Source: Streptomyces hygroscopicus subsp. hygroscopicus
GTDB taxonomy: Bacteria; Actinomycetota; Actinomycetes; Streptomycetales; Streptomycetaceae
Reading direction: 5' to 3'
Assembly (NCBI RefSeq): GCF_030269125.1
Contig: NZ_BSSM01000002.1
Span: 310,001 to 374,000, forward strand
Length of the DNA stretch: 64,000 nt
The notes below the pieces were generated by a model. The model saw nothing but the letters and a program-made list of their open reading frames with translations, had not been told where the DNA came from and did no database searches. Numbering within the stretch: position 1 is the first letter of the stretch; each line of letters begins with the position of its first letter. This document shows, piece by piece, positions 55,083-63,316 of this stretch. The translations under genes were made by a program, and so were the position numbers.

Positions 55083-56117
55083 TCAGGGCCGGGTCACCGA
55101 GGAGATCGGCATCATCCCCACCGGGTCGTAGCGCACCGCCGCCCCCGGGTGCGGCGCGTGGATGACCTGCCCGTGGCCGACGTACATCGCCACATGGCTG
55201 GCGTCGGAGCGGTAGACCACCAGGTCACCGGGGCGGACCTGGGACAGCGGGACGCGCCGCCCCGCGAACCGCTGCTCCTGGGAGGTGCGGGGCAGCTGGA
55301 TGCCGGCGTGCGCGTACGCCCACTGCGTCAGGCCCGAGCAGTCGAAGCCCGACGGCCCGTTGGCACCCCACACATAGGGGCGGCCGAGCGCGGAGCGGGC
55401 GGCCGCCAGGGCCGCGGCGGCGCGCGCGCCGGTGGCGCCGGTCAGGGCGGGCAGGTCCAGGCGGTCGGGGCCGGCCGAGCGGGAGGAGCGGTCGTAGGCG
55501 GCACGGTCGGCCGCGGACAGCGAGTTCAGCAGCTGCCGGGCCCGCGCGAGCTTGCCCTCCACCGTCCGCTTGTGCGCGGCGACCGCCCGGCGGCTGCTCT
55601 CCAGCGCGTCCAGCTTCGCGTCCGCCTCCGTCCGCTCCTGGTGCAGTTCGCGCAGCGCGGAGCGCAACTCCCGCAGCCGGTCGGCCTCCTGGGCGCCGAT
55701 GCGGTCGAGGGTGGCGGCCTTGTCGAGGTACTCCTCCGGGTCGTCGGAGAACAGCAGCGCGACGGCCGGATCGATGCCGCCCGAGCGGTACTGCGCCCCG
55801 GCCACCGAACCCAGTTCCTCCCGCAGCGTGTTCACGTCCTGCTGGCGGCGGGCGATGCGGTCCTGGGCGTGGCGGACCTCGCGGCGCAGCGCGTCCGTGC
55901 GCTCCTCGGCCTTGTCGTAGGCCTGAGTCGCCTGCTCGGCCTCCGTGTAGAGCCGGTCCACCTCGGCGCGGGCGTCGGGGTGCGGCGCGGCGTGCGCCGG
56001 GGCGGCACCGAGGGCCGCGGCGGCGGCCGACAGCGCGCACAGGGCGGCTGCGCCCCGGTCGAATCCGGCCGGTGCGCGGCGCTGACCGGACGGTGCAAGG
56101 CGGCGATGGGACCCCAC
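55083..56117 (-). CDS. NlpC/P60 peptidoglycan endopeptidase with coiled coil
   Basis: Secreted cell-wall hydrolase of 344 residues. A long basic N-terminus with a hydrophobic core and AHA cleavage site is followed by a coiled-coil region (about 50-200), as in RipA/PcsB-type hydrolases where it inhibits or recruits, and an NlpC/P60 domain with C260 in FDCSGLTQWAYAHAG and the His in SDASHVAMYVGHG. GTG 56115-56117 is used, with AAGGGG upstream. It is a close paralogue of the next gene upstream (56361-57395), the two sharing layout and motifs, which indicates tandem duplication. The coiled coil probably keeps the enzyme in check until activated (inference). Confidence 0.9.
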   Translation of the reverse strand: MGSHRRLAPSGQRRAPAGFDRGAAALCALSAAAAALGAAPAHAAPHPDARAEVDRLYTEAEQATQAYDKAEERTDALRREVRHAQDRIARRQQDVNTLREELGSVAGAQYRSGGIDPAVALLFSDDPEEYLDKAATLDRIGAQEADRLRELRSALRELHQERTEADAKLDALESSRRAVAAHKRTVEGKLARARQLLNSLSAADRAAYDRSSRSAGPDRLDLPALTGATGARAAAALAAARSALGRPYVWGANGPSGFDCSGLTQWAYAHAGIQLPRTSQEQRFAGRRVPLSQVRPGDLVVYRSDASHVAMYVGHGQVIHAPHPGAAVRYDPVGMMPISSVTRP

Positions 56118-56207
56118 GGGTTGCCGAACCCCTTCCACTGGCTGACACGGACGGCGTTCCCCGGCGCCTGGGGACGGGGAGGCCCCGGCGCCGGGGAAAC
56201 GCGGCAG

Positions 56208-56237
56208 ACAGTAGCCGTGCGGAAGGGCCGCGGCCAA
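56208..56237 (-). promoter_or_regulatory. Candidate promoter of the first NlpC/P60 gene
   Basis: On the minus strand TTGGCC (56232-56237) and TACTGT (56208-56213) are 18 bases apart, about 90 bp before the GTG at 56117. Motif match only. Confidence 0.4.
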
Positions 56238-56261
56238 AGACCGCGACGGGGACAAAAGGTG

Positions 56262-56297
56262 ACGCCCCGCCGCTGACGCAGGTCACCGGCGGGGCGT
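56262..56297 (-). terminator. Terminator of the second NlpC/P60 gene
   Basis: A perfect 11-bp stem (56262-56272 with 56287-56297) with a 14-nt loop lies about 65 bp after the stop of the minus-strand gene at 56361, separating it from its paralogue. Confidence 0.7.
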
Positions 56298-56360
56298 GGA
56301 GTCAGTCTCCGTCCCGTGGATTCGCCCGATCGGACGACCTCCTCCGGGAGCGTCGGGGGT

Positions 56361-57395
56361 TTAGACCCGGACGCCGAACTGGAAGGGCATGTCGGACATC
56401 GCCTCATAGCGCACCACCGCACCGGTGTGCGGGGCGTGCAGCACCTGGCCGTTGCCCGCGTACAGGCCGACGTGGTGGATGTCGCCGTAGAAGAACACCA
56501 GGTCACCGACCTTGAGGTCGCTCTGGCTGTAGATCCGGGTGCCTATGTTGGCCTGCTCCTCGGAGGTGCGCGGGATGGAGACGCCGGCCTGCGCGTAGGC
56601 GTAGGACGTCAGACCCGAGCAGTCGAAGGAGGAGGGGCCGGTGGCGCCGTAGACGTACGGCTTGCCTATCTGGGCCTGCGCGGCGGAGAAGGCGGCCGCG
56701 GCCCGGCCGGAGGCGGGCGGGGCGTCGCCGAGGTTCACGCGCTGGCTGGAGGAGCGGTCGGCGCGCTGCTGCTGGGCGGCGAGGTCGGCCTTCTCCTTGG
56801 CGGTGAGGCTGTTGAGGATCTTCTGGGCCGCGGCGAGCTTGGCCTGGACTTCCTTCTTCTTGTTGCCCAGTTCGGTGCGGGTGTCCGCGAGGTCCTTGAG
56901 CTTCTCGGTGGCCTCGGAGCGCTCCTGGGCGAGCTCGCGCTGCTTGCTCTGGATCTTGCGCAGGGCGTCGACCTGCTGGCTGCTCAGCTGGTCGAGGGTG
57001 GACGCCTTGTCGAGGAAGGTGTCCGGGTCGGAGGAGAGGAAGAGCTGGACCGAGGGGTCGATACCGCCGGAGCGGTACTGGGCCGTGGCCAGCGAACCCA
57101 GGCCGTCGCGCAGCTTGTTGAGGTCTTCCTGACCCCGCGCGACGTTGTCCTGGATGGTGGAGATCTCCTTCTGCAGCTTCTGCTGCTTCTCCTTGGCGCC
57201 GTTGTACTTCTCGGTGGCCTGCTCGGCCTGCTCGTACAGCTTGTCGACCTTGGACTTGACCTGGTCCTTGCTGAGCTTCTCACTCGGCGCGGCGTTCGCG
57301 GCGTTCGCGCTGAGCACGACGGCGGCGGCTGCTGCGGTGGTCAGCACGGTCACGCGTGCACGGCTCTGCTGCTTGGGTCGACGGTGGGACGCCAC
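56361..57395 (-). CDS. NlpC/P60 peptidoglycan endopeptidase with coiled coil (paralogue)
   Basis: Secreted cell-wall hydrolase of 344 residues. The signal peptide ends in ANAANAA near residue 36. A Gln/Lys/Glu-rich coiled coil (about 40-215) precedes the NlpC/P60 domain with C259 in SSFDCSGLTSYAYAQAG and the His pair in GDIHHVGLYAGNG. It cleaves peptide stems of peptidoglycan in the family. The GTG start at 57393-57395 follows AAGGAG. A housekeeping-type promoter with an AT-rich inverted repeat lies upstream. It resembles its neighbour at 55083-56117 and keeps a more conserved coiled coil. Confidence 0.92.
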   Translation of the reverse strand: MASHRRPKQQSRARVTVLTTAAAAAVVLSANAANAAPSEKLSKDQVKSKVDKLYEQAEQATEKYNGAKEKQQKLQKEISTIQDNVARGQEDLNKLRDGLGSLATAQYRSGGIDPSVQLFLSSDPDTFLDKASTLDQLSSQQVDALRKIQSKQRELAQERSEATEKLKDLADTRTELGNKKKEVQAKLAAAQKILNSLTAKEKADLAAQQQRADRSSSQRVNLGDAPPASGRAAAAFSAAQAQIGKPYVYGATGPSSFDCSGLTSYAYAQAGVSIPRTSEEQANIGTRIYSQSDLKVGDLVFFYGDIHHVGLYAGNGQVLHAPHTGAVVRYEAMSDMPFQFGVRV

Positions 57396-57448
57396 GGAGG
57401 ACGAACTCCTTCTTGTGAGTGTTCACCCGTTCGGAGGTTCGAGCCCAG

Positions 57449-57477
57449 ACCCTAGTGACCCAGTTGTGATCATTCAA
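57449..57477 (-). promoter_or_regulatory. Promoter of the second NlpC/P60 gene
   Basis: On the minus strand TTGAAT (57472-57477) and TAGGGT (57449-57454) are 17 bases apart, a good housekeeping-type match. Transcription would start near 57442, about 47 nt before the GTG. Confidence 0.65.
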
Positions 57478-57486
57478 ATCCCCACG

Positions 57487-57519
57487 GCAAAAAATCCCGT
57501 CACGCAATGCATTTTTTGC
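57487..57519. promoter_or_regulatory. AT-rich inverted repeat above the NlpC/P60 promoter
   Basis: GCAAAAAA (57487-57494) and TTTTTTGC (57512-57519) form a perfect 8-bp inverted repeat 17 bases apart, in a region that is otherwise strongly GC-rich. It lies 10 bp above the -35 box, where an UP-like element or a regulator site would be. Confidence 0.5.
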
Positions 57520-57607
57520 ACACAACCCACAAGCAGTGATGGGCGATTGACCCTACGTTGCGTAACGGCCGGGATCAATCCGGGCATTGTGTACGCCGGT
57601 TGGACCT

Positions 57608-58951
57608 TCAGGACAGTCGCTTCAGAAGTACCGCAGAGGCCACGGGTCGGGCACCCGCCCGCGCGACGCCGTCGGCCACCTCGCGGTCGGTGGAGGCGAC
57701 GATGACCGGGCGGCCCGGCGGCTCCGCGCGCACCAGCTGCCGGATCAGCTCGTCGGCGGTGACGCCCGGCTTGGAGAACAGCACGCGCACCCCGCGCGGC
57801 GGCGCGAGCAGCACCGGCGCGGCCAGCTCGGCGCCGTCGAAGACGCAGGTCACCTCGGCGCCGGTCTGCGCGGCGAGCGCGGACAGCTGGCCCAGCAGGC
57901 GCAGCCGCTGCTTCTCCAGCGGCATCTGCGGATAGCCGGTCTTGGTCACGTTGTAGCCGTCGACGACCAGGTGCGCCTGCGGCAGCGCGAGCAACTGATC
58001 GAGAATCGCCGGATCGTGCTCGGACAGGGCTCGCGCCGCGATGTCCTTCGGCGTCATCCGGCCGGGCTCCACCGCGTCCACGGTCTCGGCCGGGCGCACG
58101 GACACCGGGGGCAGCGCCAGCTCGCGCCGCAGCCCCTGGGTGGCCTCCAGCAGGGTGTCCAGGAGCAGCCGTACCCGCATGTCCTCCACGCTGCGCCCCT
58201 CGCGGGCGGCCTTGCGGGTGGCCTCCAGGGCCGCCTCCGCCTCACCGAGGCGGGCCTTGAGCCGCCGCGACTCGCTCTCCGCGGCCGACACCCGGGTGTG
58301 GGCCTCGGCGCGCACGGCGTCCATCTCGCCCTGCGCCTTGCGCAGCGCGGCCTCGCCGCGGCGCACGTCGCTCTGCGCGGAGCGCAGCTTGCGGTGCAGC
58401 GACTCCAGGTCCCGCTTCGCCGACTCCAGCTCCGCGCGCAGCCGCTCGGTCTCGGCGCGGGTGTGGTCGCGGGCGCGCTCCAGTTCGGCGCGCAGCCGCT
58501 CCAGTTCGGCGCGGCTCTCCTCGTCGGCCCGCTCGGCGTCGGCGCGCTGGGCCTCCTCCCCGGCCGCGGTGACCAGTTTCACCCAGCCCGCGGGACGCAG
58601 CACATAGGCCGCGGCCGCCACGTCGAGCGGGTCGACGGCCGCGGGCGCCGAGCCGGAGTCGAGGGCGCCCGCCAACTCCGGCTGCGCGGCGCGGAACTTC
58701 TCGCCGATCCGCTGCCGGAACAGCGTGTCGGTCTCCAGCGCCGCGGCCATCGCGTTCCCGGCGAACTTCGCGCGACGATTCGGGGTGAACCGGGCGTACT
58801 GCCGCAGTTGCGAGGGAAGTTCGGCCACGGTCAGCTTGCCGAAGCAGTCCGAGACGATCGCCACGACCCTGCGGCGCACCCCGTCGGGCAGCGGACGGTC
58901 AAGCACCTCAGCGGTGCCGTCGCCCGGCCCCCCGCCCGCGCTCTCCACCAT
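57608..58951 (-). CDS. NYN-domain protein with long coiled coil (YacP-type)
   Basis: Protein of 447 residues. The C-terminal third (about 325-447) is an NYN/PIN-like nuclease domain of the YacP type, with the acidic VVDGYNVTKTG (D331) and CVFDG and VIVASTDREVAD. The middle (about 130-255) is a long Glu/Arg/Ala coiled coil. The N-terminal part (about 20-125) is conserved but not named by me. YacP/Rae1-like proteins act on RNA, so a ribonuclease or RNA-binding role is plausible. ATG 58949-58951 has a weak GGGG ribosome site. The gene lies upstream of, and in the same direction as, the NlpC/P60 pair, but with a 212-bp gap containing their own promoter. Confidence 0.87.
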   Translation of the reverse strand: MVESAGGGPGDGTAEVLDRPLPDGVRRRVVAIVSDCFGKLTVAELPSQLRQYARFTPNRRAKFAGNAMAAALETDTLFRQRIGEKFRAAQPELAGALDSGSAPAAVDPLDVAAAAYVLRPAGWVKLVTAAGEEAQRADAERADEESRAELERLRAELERARDHTRAETERLRAELESAKRDLESLHRKLRSAQSDVRRGEAALRKAQGEMDAVRAEAHTRVSAAESESRRLKARLGEAEAALEATRKAAREGRSVEDMRVRLLLDTLLEATQGLRRELALPPVSVRPAETVDAVEPGRMTPKDIAARALSEHDPAILDQLLALPQAHLVVDGYNVTKTGYPQMPLEKQRLRLLGQLSALAAQTGAEVTCVFDGAELAAPVLLAPPRGVRVLFSKPGVTADELIRQLVRAEPPGRPVIVASTDREVADGVARAGARPVASAVLLKRLS

Positions 58952-58997
58952 CCGTCACACCCCACTACCTTGCCGATGCCTCTGCGGGCCCGCCCCC

Positions 58998-59237
58998 TCA
59001 GGAGTCGGTGCCCGGCCTGTCCACGAGTTCCACCCGGTCCACCGCGTTGCACCAGCGGCAGCGCACCGATTCGATCGTCTCACTGACCACCTGGCGCTCC
59101 TCCACCGTCGGCTCGCCCGCGAGGTCGAGGTGCACATACTCCACGACCTTCGAGGAACGTGTGACGTCGAAGCGGGTGAGGTTGCCGCACAGGGTGCAGC
59201 GCCATCGCGTCGTGGCGGTCGGCTGGGGAACCGTCAT
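58998..59237 (-). CDS. Small zinc-ribbon protein
   Basis: Protein of 79 residues with two CxxC pairs (CTLCGN near the start and CRWCN near the end), typical of a zinc ribbon. The region between is beta-rich with FDVTRSSKVVEYVHLDLAGE. Function unknown. ATG 59235-59237 has AAGGG 6 nt upstream. It precedes the NYN-domain gene on the same strand with a 46-bp gap, so the two are likely co-transcribed, which suggests a common nucleic-acid role (inference). Confidence 0.78.
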   Translation of the reverse strand: MTVPQPTATTRWRCTLCGNLTRFDVTRSSKVVEYVHLDLAGEPTVEERQVVSETIESVRCRWCNAVDRVELVDRPGTDS

Positions 59238-59385
59238 CGTGCCCTTCTCAGGTCGGCGGACCGCGCCGGCCGGGCCGACGCGTGTGGCTCGTAACCCTAC
59301 GGCCTGGGGGCCGCTCGCCGCCCGTCCATCCATGGCGGCGAGGCGGTCTGTCAGCTTGCGTCCGGTTACGTCATGCTCTGTATTC

Positions 59386-60171
59386 ATGATCAGCGAGTGG
59401 AGCACGGCAGCCGGCCGGACCTTCAGGACACTCAGGGACGCGCCGATCACGTACGGCCTCATCGTCCTGTGCTGTCTGATCTTCATGCTGGGGCCCGCCT
59501 CGGGGATGGCCCCCGGGTACGGCGCCGGGTACGTCCTGCTGGACGCGCAGCGGGTGTACTTCCGGCACTGGGGGGTGGTGCCGGCCGAGCTGTTCGCCGG
59601 GCCCTGGGGCCACGCGCTGAGCCCGGTCACGGCGCTGTTCGTGCACGGCAACTGGGTGCACCTGCTGGGCAACATGCTCTTCCTCCTCGTCTTCGGCGTG
59701 CTGACCGAGGAGCGGATGGGCCGCGTGGAGTTCACCCTGTTCTACGTGGGCTGCGGCTATCTGGCGCTGCTGGGGTACGCGGTCGCCAACGCCACGTCCG
59801 AGCAGTCGCTGGTGGGCGCGTCGGGGGCGGTCTCGGCGGTGCTCGGGGCCTTTCTCTTCCTGTTCCCGCGGGCCCGTGTCACCAGTCTCCTGCCGTTCCT
59901 GTTCTTCCTGCCGCTGCGGTTCCCCGCGTGGGTGGTGCTGCCGTTCTGGGTGACGCTGCAATGGCTGGCGGCGGGGCGTTCGACGCAGGGGCCTGGGGTG
60001 GCCTACCTGGCGCACCTGGTGGGCTTCGGGACGGGCTTCGTCTACGCGTGGGTGCGCTACGGGCGGTGGACGGGCCCGAGGGGCCGCCTCGCGAGGGCGG
60101 TGGCGGGGGAAGGGCGGGCTAGAGTGAAATGCGCACCCGAACCGGTATCCGAGGGAGAGAACCAGCCGTGA
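59386..60171 (+). CDS. Rhomboid family intramembrane serine protease
   Basis: Membrane protein of 261 residues with about six helices. The catalytic Ser S146 lies in GASGAVSAVLG, the catalytic His H210 in YLAHLVGFGTGF, and the HGNWVHLLGNMLFLLVFG motif with the conserved His and Asn of helix 2 is present, so the protease looks active. Substrates are unknown. ATG 59386 is the best start; there is no clear ribosome site. The stop overlaps the start of the Lrp-type gene (GTGA). The last 20 or so codons contain the promoter of that gene, so this tail is under two constraints. Confidence 0.9.
   Translation: MISEWSTAAGRTFRTLRDAPITYGLIVLCCLIFMLGPASGMAPGYGAGYVLLDAQRVYFRHWGVVPAELFAGPWGHALSPVTALFVHGNWVHLLGNMLFLLVFGVLTEERMGRVEFTLFYVGCGYLALLGYAVANATSEQSLVGASGAVSAVLGAFLFLFPRARVTSLLPFLFFLPLRFPAWVVLPFWVTLQWLAAGRSTQGPGVAYLAHLVGFGTGFVYAWVRYGRWTGPRGRLARAVAGEGRARVKCAPEPVSEGENQP
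60120..60125 (+). promoter_or_regulatory. -10 box inside the rhomboid gene
   Basis: TAGAGT lies within the 3' end of the rhomboid frame, about 43 bp before the GTG of the Lrp-type gene. It would give that gene a short independent transcript. Confidence 0.4.
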
Positions 60172-60449
60172 TCACCGCGATCGTCCTCATCAAGACCAGC
60201 GTGGACCGGATCCCCGAGATCGCCGAGCAGATCGCCTCGCTGGAGTCGGTGAGCGAGGTGTTCTCCGTGACGGGGACGTACGACCTGATCGCCATGGTGC
60301 GGGTGCGGGAGCACGAGGACCTGGCCGACGTGATCCCGGGGCGGATCAGCAAGATCCCGGGTGTCGAGGCGACCGACACGCACGTCGCGTTCCGTACGTA
60401 CTCCCAGCACGACCTGGAGGCGGCCTTCGCGATCGGTCTGGACTCCTGA
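60168..60449 (+). CDS. Lrp/AsnC RAM-domain protein without HTH
   Basis: Protein of 93 residues consisting only of the AsnC_trans_reg (RAM) ligand-binding domain, with no helix-turn-helix. The pattern ITAIVLIKTSVDRIPEIAEQI and VTGTYDLIAMVRVREHEDL is the family signature. Such stand-alone RAM proteins can bind amino acids and modify full Lrp regulators or act alone; a specific role is unknown. GTG 60168 overlaps the rhomboid stop and has GAGGGAG upstream. It may be transcribed both by read-through and from the internal promoter at 60120-60125. Confidence 0.92.
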   Translation: MITAIVLIKTSVDRIPEIAEQIASLESVSEVFSVTGTYDLIAMVRVREHEDLADVIPGRISKIPGVEATDTHVAFRTYSQHDLEAAFAIGLDS

Positions 60450-60492
60450 CCGTCCCGGCCACCCGAACGCCGCCCCACCGGTGGTTCGCCCC

Positions 60493-61833
60493 CTACGCCG
60501 CCGGGACGCAGCGGCCTCCCTCCGTGCGGTACGTCCACTTCGCGCCCTCGGTCACCAGCTGCCGTACCGCCTTGACGAACCGGTCCACGTGCTCGTCCGG
60601 GGTGCCCGCGCCGAAGCTCACGCGGATGGCGTTCAGGGACGGGGCGCCGCACTCGGCCGGGGCCTCGGGGGCCGTGCCGAGCAGGGTGTGCAGCAGCGGA
60701 TGGGCGCAGAAGAGGCCGTCGCGGACGCCGATGCCGTACTCGGCGGAGAGGGCGGCCGCGAGGTGGGAGCTGTTCCAGCCCTCCACCACGAAGGAGATCA
60801 CGCCGACCCGCGGGGCATCGTCGCCGAACAGCGACAGGACCCTGACCTGCGGAATTCCGGCGAGACCCGCGCGCACCCGGTCGATCAGGCAGTGCTCACG
60901 GGCGACCAGCGCCTCCCAGCCCGCCTCGGTGAGGGCCGTGCAGGCGGAGGCGACGGCGTAGGCGCCGATGACGTTCGGGGAGCCCGCCTCGTGCCGGGCG
61001 GCGCTCTCGTGCCACTCCACCTCCACTCCCCCGTCCGCGCGCCGGGCGACCCTGCGGCTGGCGCCGCCGCCCGCGAGGTACGGCTCGGCGGCCCGCAGCC
61101 AGTCGGCCCGGCCGGCCAGCACTCCCGCGCCGAAGGGGGCGTACAGCTTGTGCCCGGAGAAGGCGACCCAGTCGACGTCCAGGTCCACCAGGGACACCGG
61201 TCGGTGGGGGGCCAGCTGGGCGGCGTCGAGGACGATCCGGGCGCCGTGCGCGTGCGCCGCGGCGGCCAGCTCGCGCACCGGCCACAGCTCCCCGGTGACG
61301 TTGGAGGCGCCGGTGACGCACACCAGGGCCGGGCCGTGCGGGTCGCGGTCGGCGAGGGCGCGCTCCAGGGTCTCGACGGCCTGCCGCGGGCTGCGCGGCG
61401 CGTCGAGGTAGGTGACCTGGGCGTCCTGCCAGGGCAGCAGGGAGGCGTGGTGCTCGGTCTCGAAGACGAAGACCCGGCAGTCCGCCGGGAGCGCCCGGCC
61501 CAGCAGGTTCAGCGAGTCCGTGGTCGAGCGGGTGAAGACCACCTGGTCGTCGGCGCGGCAGCCGAGGAACTCACCGACCGTGCGGCGCGCCTTCTCGAAC
61601 AGGTCGGTGGAGAACTGGGAGAGGTACCCGGCGCCGCGGTGGACGCTGCCGTAGTACGGGGCGTAGGCGGCGACGTCGTCCCAGACGCGCTGGAGGGCGG
61701 GGGCGCTGGCCGCGTAGTCGAGGGCCGCGTAGGTGATGGTGCCGCCGGTGACGAGCGGGACGGTGACATCCCGCCCCAGAACGGGCAGAGGGGTGCAGAT
61801 CGACGGGTCGACGGCAAGGGTGGAGACAGACAT
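60493..61833 (-). CDS. Class V aminotransferase, cysteine desulfurase-like
   Basis: PLP enzyme of 446 residues. The PLP lysine is K229 in FSGHKLYAPFG, and FTRSTTDSLNLL, ASNVTGELWPV and DAAQLAPHRPVSL are conserved class V landmarks. It resembles SufS/CsdA-type cysteine desulfurases and isopenicillin-N-epimerase-like enzymes. The SAM-IV riboswitch before it argues for a role in sulfur or methyl metabolism. ATG 61831-61833 follows GGGAG. A six-residue upstream ORF lies at 61918-61938. It follows trpD on the same strand but has its own promoter. Confidence 0.88.
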   Translation of the reverse strand: MSVSTLAVDPSICTPLPVLGRDVTVPLVTGGTITYAALDYAASAPALQRVWDDVAAYAPYYGSVHRGAGYLSQFSTDLFEKARRTVGEFLGCRADDQVVFTRSTTDSLNLLGRALPADCRVFVFETEHHASLLPWQDAQVTYLDAPRSPRQAVETLERALADRDPHGPALVCVTGASNVTGELWPVRELAAAAHAHGARIVLDAAQLAPHRPVSLVDLDVDWVAFSGHKLYAPFGAGVLAGRADWLRAAEPYLAGGGASRRVARRADGGVEVEWHESAARHEAGSPNVIGAYAVASACTALTEAGWEALVAREHCLIDRVRAGLAGIPQVRVLSLFGDDAPRVGVISFVVEGWNSSHLAAALSAEYGIGVRDGLFCAHPLLHTLLGTAPEAPAECGAPSLNAIRVSFGAGTPDEHVDRFVKAVRQLVTEGAKWTYRTEGGRCVPAA

Positions 61834-61917
61834 GGGGAGACTCCCGTGCGCACGTACGCCGAAGGCACGTGCGAAAGAAAAGGTGAAAGGGGTGCGCGGA
61901 GGCGGGGCTCGGCGGCC

Positions 61918-61938
61918 CTAACGCATTCGCTTGCTCAC
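61918..61938 (-). CDS. Possible six-codon upstream ORF
   Basis: GTG AGC AAG CGA ATG CGT TAG, with GGGAG 6 nt upstream, lies between the SAM-IV aptamer and the aminotransferase. The size is unusually small; it could be a regulatory uORF or chance. Reported because a ribosome site is properly placed. Confidence 0.3.
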   Translation of the reverse strand: MSKRMR

Positions 61939-61995
61939 GGGAGGCTCCCTCGTACGACCAGGACCCCTGGCCCGGCGCTTCTACGAGCGCCCGAG

Positions 61996-62113
61996 GGGTC
62001 CGCGCTTGCCGTGGACCTCGCTGCCCACGGCCTGGTCCTCACCCGGGGCACCCCGCCACGGACGGAGGGTTGCCGGACAGTCGGCCGGGGCCTCATGACT
62101 GTCACTCATGACC
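61996..62113 (-). ncRNA. SAM-IV riboswitch
   Basis: Read on the minus strand, this leader has the signature of the SAM-IV class of actinomycetes: GGTCATGAGTGACAG at the start, GGCCCCGGCC, TGTCCGGCAACCCTCC, GGGGTGCCCCGGGTGAGGACC and finally CGGCAAGCGCGGACCCC. These segments correspond to the P1-P4 and pseudoknot elements of the class, which binds S-adenosylmethionine. The 3' end GGACCCCT can also pair with AGGGGTCC about 30 nt downstream, a likely expression platform. It controls the class V aminotransferase. Confidence 0.92.
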
Positions 62114-62121
62114 TGGTACGG

Positions 62122-62151
62122 AACGTACGCGAAAAGATCACCGTCCCGCAA
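62122..62151 (-). promoter_or_regulatory. Promoter of the SAM-IV leader
   Basis: On the minus strand TTGCGG (62146-62151) and TACGTT (62122-62127) are 18 bases apart. Transcription would start near 62115, exactly at the first aptamer bases. It lies 35 bp after the trpD stop. Confidence 0.6.
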
Positions 62152-62185
62152 CCCGTGTCCGGATCGCGGGACGATCGACCACCGT

Positions 62186-63250
62186 TCACGCGTTGCTGGC
62201 CGCGACCCAGCGCTCCAGCGTCCGCTTCGCCGCGCCCGAGTCGATGGACCGCGCGGCCTTCGCCATCCCGGCGCGCAGCTGCTCGGTGAGGGGGGCGTCG
62301 GTCGGCTCCAGCGCCGCCAGGGCCGCCGCCGAGTTCAGCAGCACGGCATCCCGTACGGCGCCCCGCTCGCCGTCCAGCACCCGGCGGGCGACCTCCGCGT
62401 TGTACGCCGCGTCCGCGCCGCGCAGGGCCTCCACGGGGGCCAACTCGATGCCGACGTCGCGCGGGTCGAAGACCTCCTCGCGGACCTTGCCGTCCCGCAC
62501 CACCCACACCCGGGAGGTGCCGGTGACGGTCAGCTCGTCCAGGCCGTCGTCGCCCCGGAAGACCAGTGCGGAGTTGCCGCGCTCGGCGAAGACGCCGGCC
62601 ACGACGGGCGCCATGCGCGGGTCGGCGACCCCCACCGCCTGGGCGCGCACCTTGGCCGGGTTGGTCAGCGGACCGAGCACGTTGAAGGTCGTACGGATCC
62701 CCAACTGGCCGCGGGCCGCGGCGACATGGCGCAGCGAGGGATGGAACTTCACCGCGAAGCAGATGGTGATGCCGGCCTCCTCGGCGACCTCGGCGACCCG
62801 CTTCGGGGTCAGCTGGAGGTTGATGCCGAGCTTCTCCAGGACGTCGGAGGAGCCGGAGGCGGAGGAGGCGGCGCGGTTGCCGTGCTTGACGACCCTGGCG
62901 CCGCTGCCCGCGACCACGATCGAGGACATCGTGGAGATGTTGACGGTCTTGGCGCCGTCGCCGCCGGTGCCGACGATGTCGACGGCCGGGCCCGGCACCT
63001 CGATCACGTTCGCGTGCTCGTACATGGTGCGCACGAGCCCGGAGATCTCCTCGACGGTCTCGCCCTTGGCGCGCAGCGCGACCATGAAACCGGCGATCTG
63101 GGCGTCGGTCGCCTCGCCCCGCATGATCAGGTCCATCGCCCAGGCGGTGTCGTCGGACGAGAGGTCCTGGCCGTCCAGCAGGCCGTTCAGCAGGGCGGGC
63201 CAGGAGCGGCCCGCCGCGGTGTCGCCTCCAGCGGGGGTCACAGCGCTCAT
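62186..63250 (-). CDS. trpD: Anthranilate phosphoribosyltransferase
   Basis: Transfers phosphoribosyl from PRPP to anthranilate, the second step of tryptophan synthesis. The 354-residue protein has the motifs [18 protein letters not shown] (PRPP site), [20 protein letters not shown] and GPLTNPAKV. The ATG at 63248-63250 follows AAGGAG, and the length matches the S. coelicolor enzyme. It is 25 kb from the anthranilate synthase gene in this window, and its own leader shows no Trp attenuator. It lies between the cytochrome bc gene set and the SAM-IV unit, as in related actinobacteria. Confidence 0.96.
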   Translation of the reverse strand: MSAVTPAGGDTAAGRSWPALLNGLLDGQDLSSDDTAWAMDLIMRGEATDAQIAGFMVALRAKGETVEEISGLVRTMYEHANVIEVPGPAVDIVGTGGDGAKTVNISTMSSIVVAGSGARVVKHGNRAASSASGSSDVLEKLGINLQLTPKRVAEVAEEAGITICFAVKFHPSLRHVAAARGQLGIRTTFNVLGPLTNPAKVRAQAVGVADPRMAPVVAGVFAERGNSALVFRGDDGLDELTVTGTSRVWVVRDGKVREEVFDPRDVGIELAPVEALRGADAAYNAEVARRVLDGERGAVRDAVLLNSAAALAALEPTDAPLTEQLRAGMAKAARSIDSGAAKRTLERWVAASNA

Positions 63251-63316
63251 CAGCCGCTCCTTGTCGTGCACAGTGGTGGAACCTCGTGCACCACCTTATC
63301 GACCCCCCGGCACGGG

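Noticed and set aside
56118..57607. Cyclic di-AMP (ydaO) riboswitch before the NlpC/P60 genes
   Set aside because: Common before wall hydrolases in Streptomyces, but I could not align the conserved aptamer blocks in either leader; the leader of the second gene, about 47 nt, is too short.
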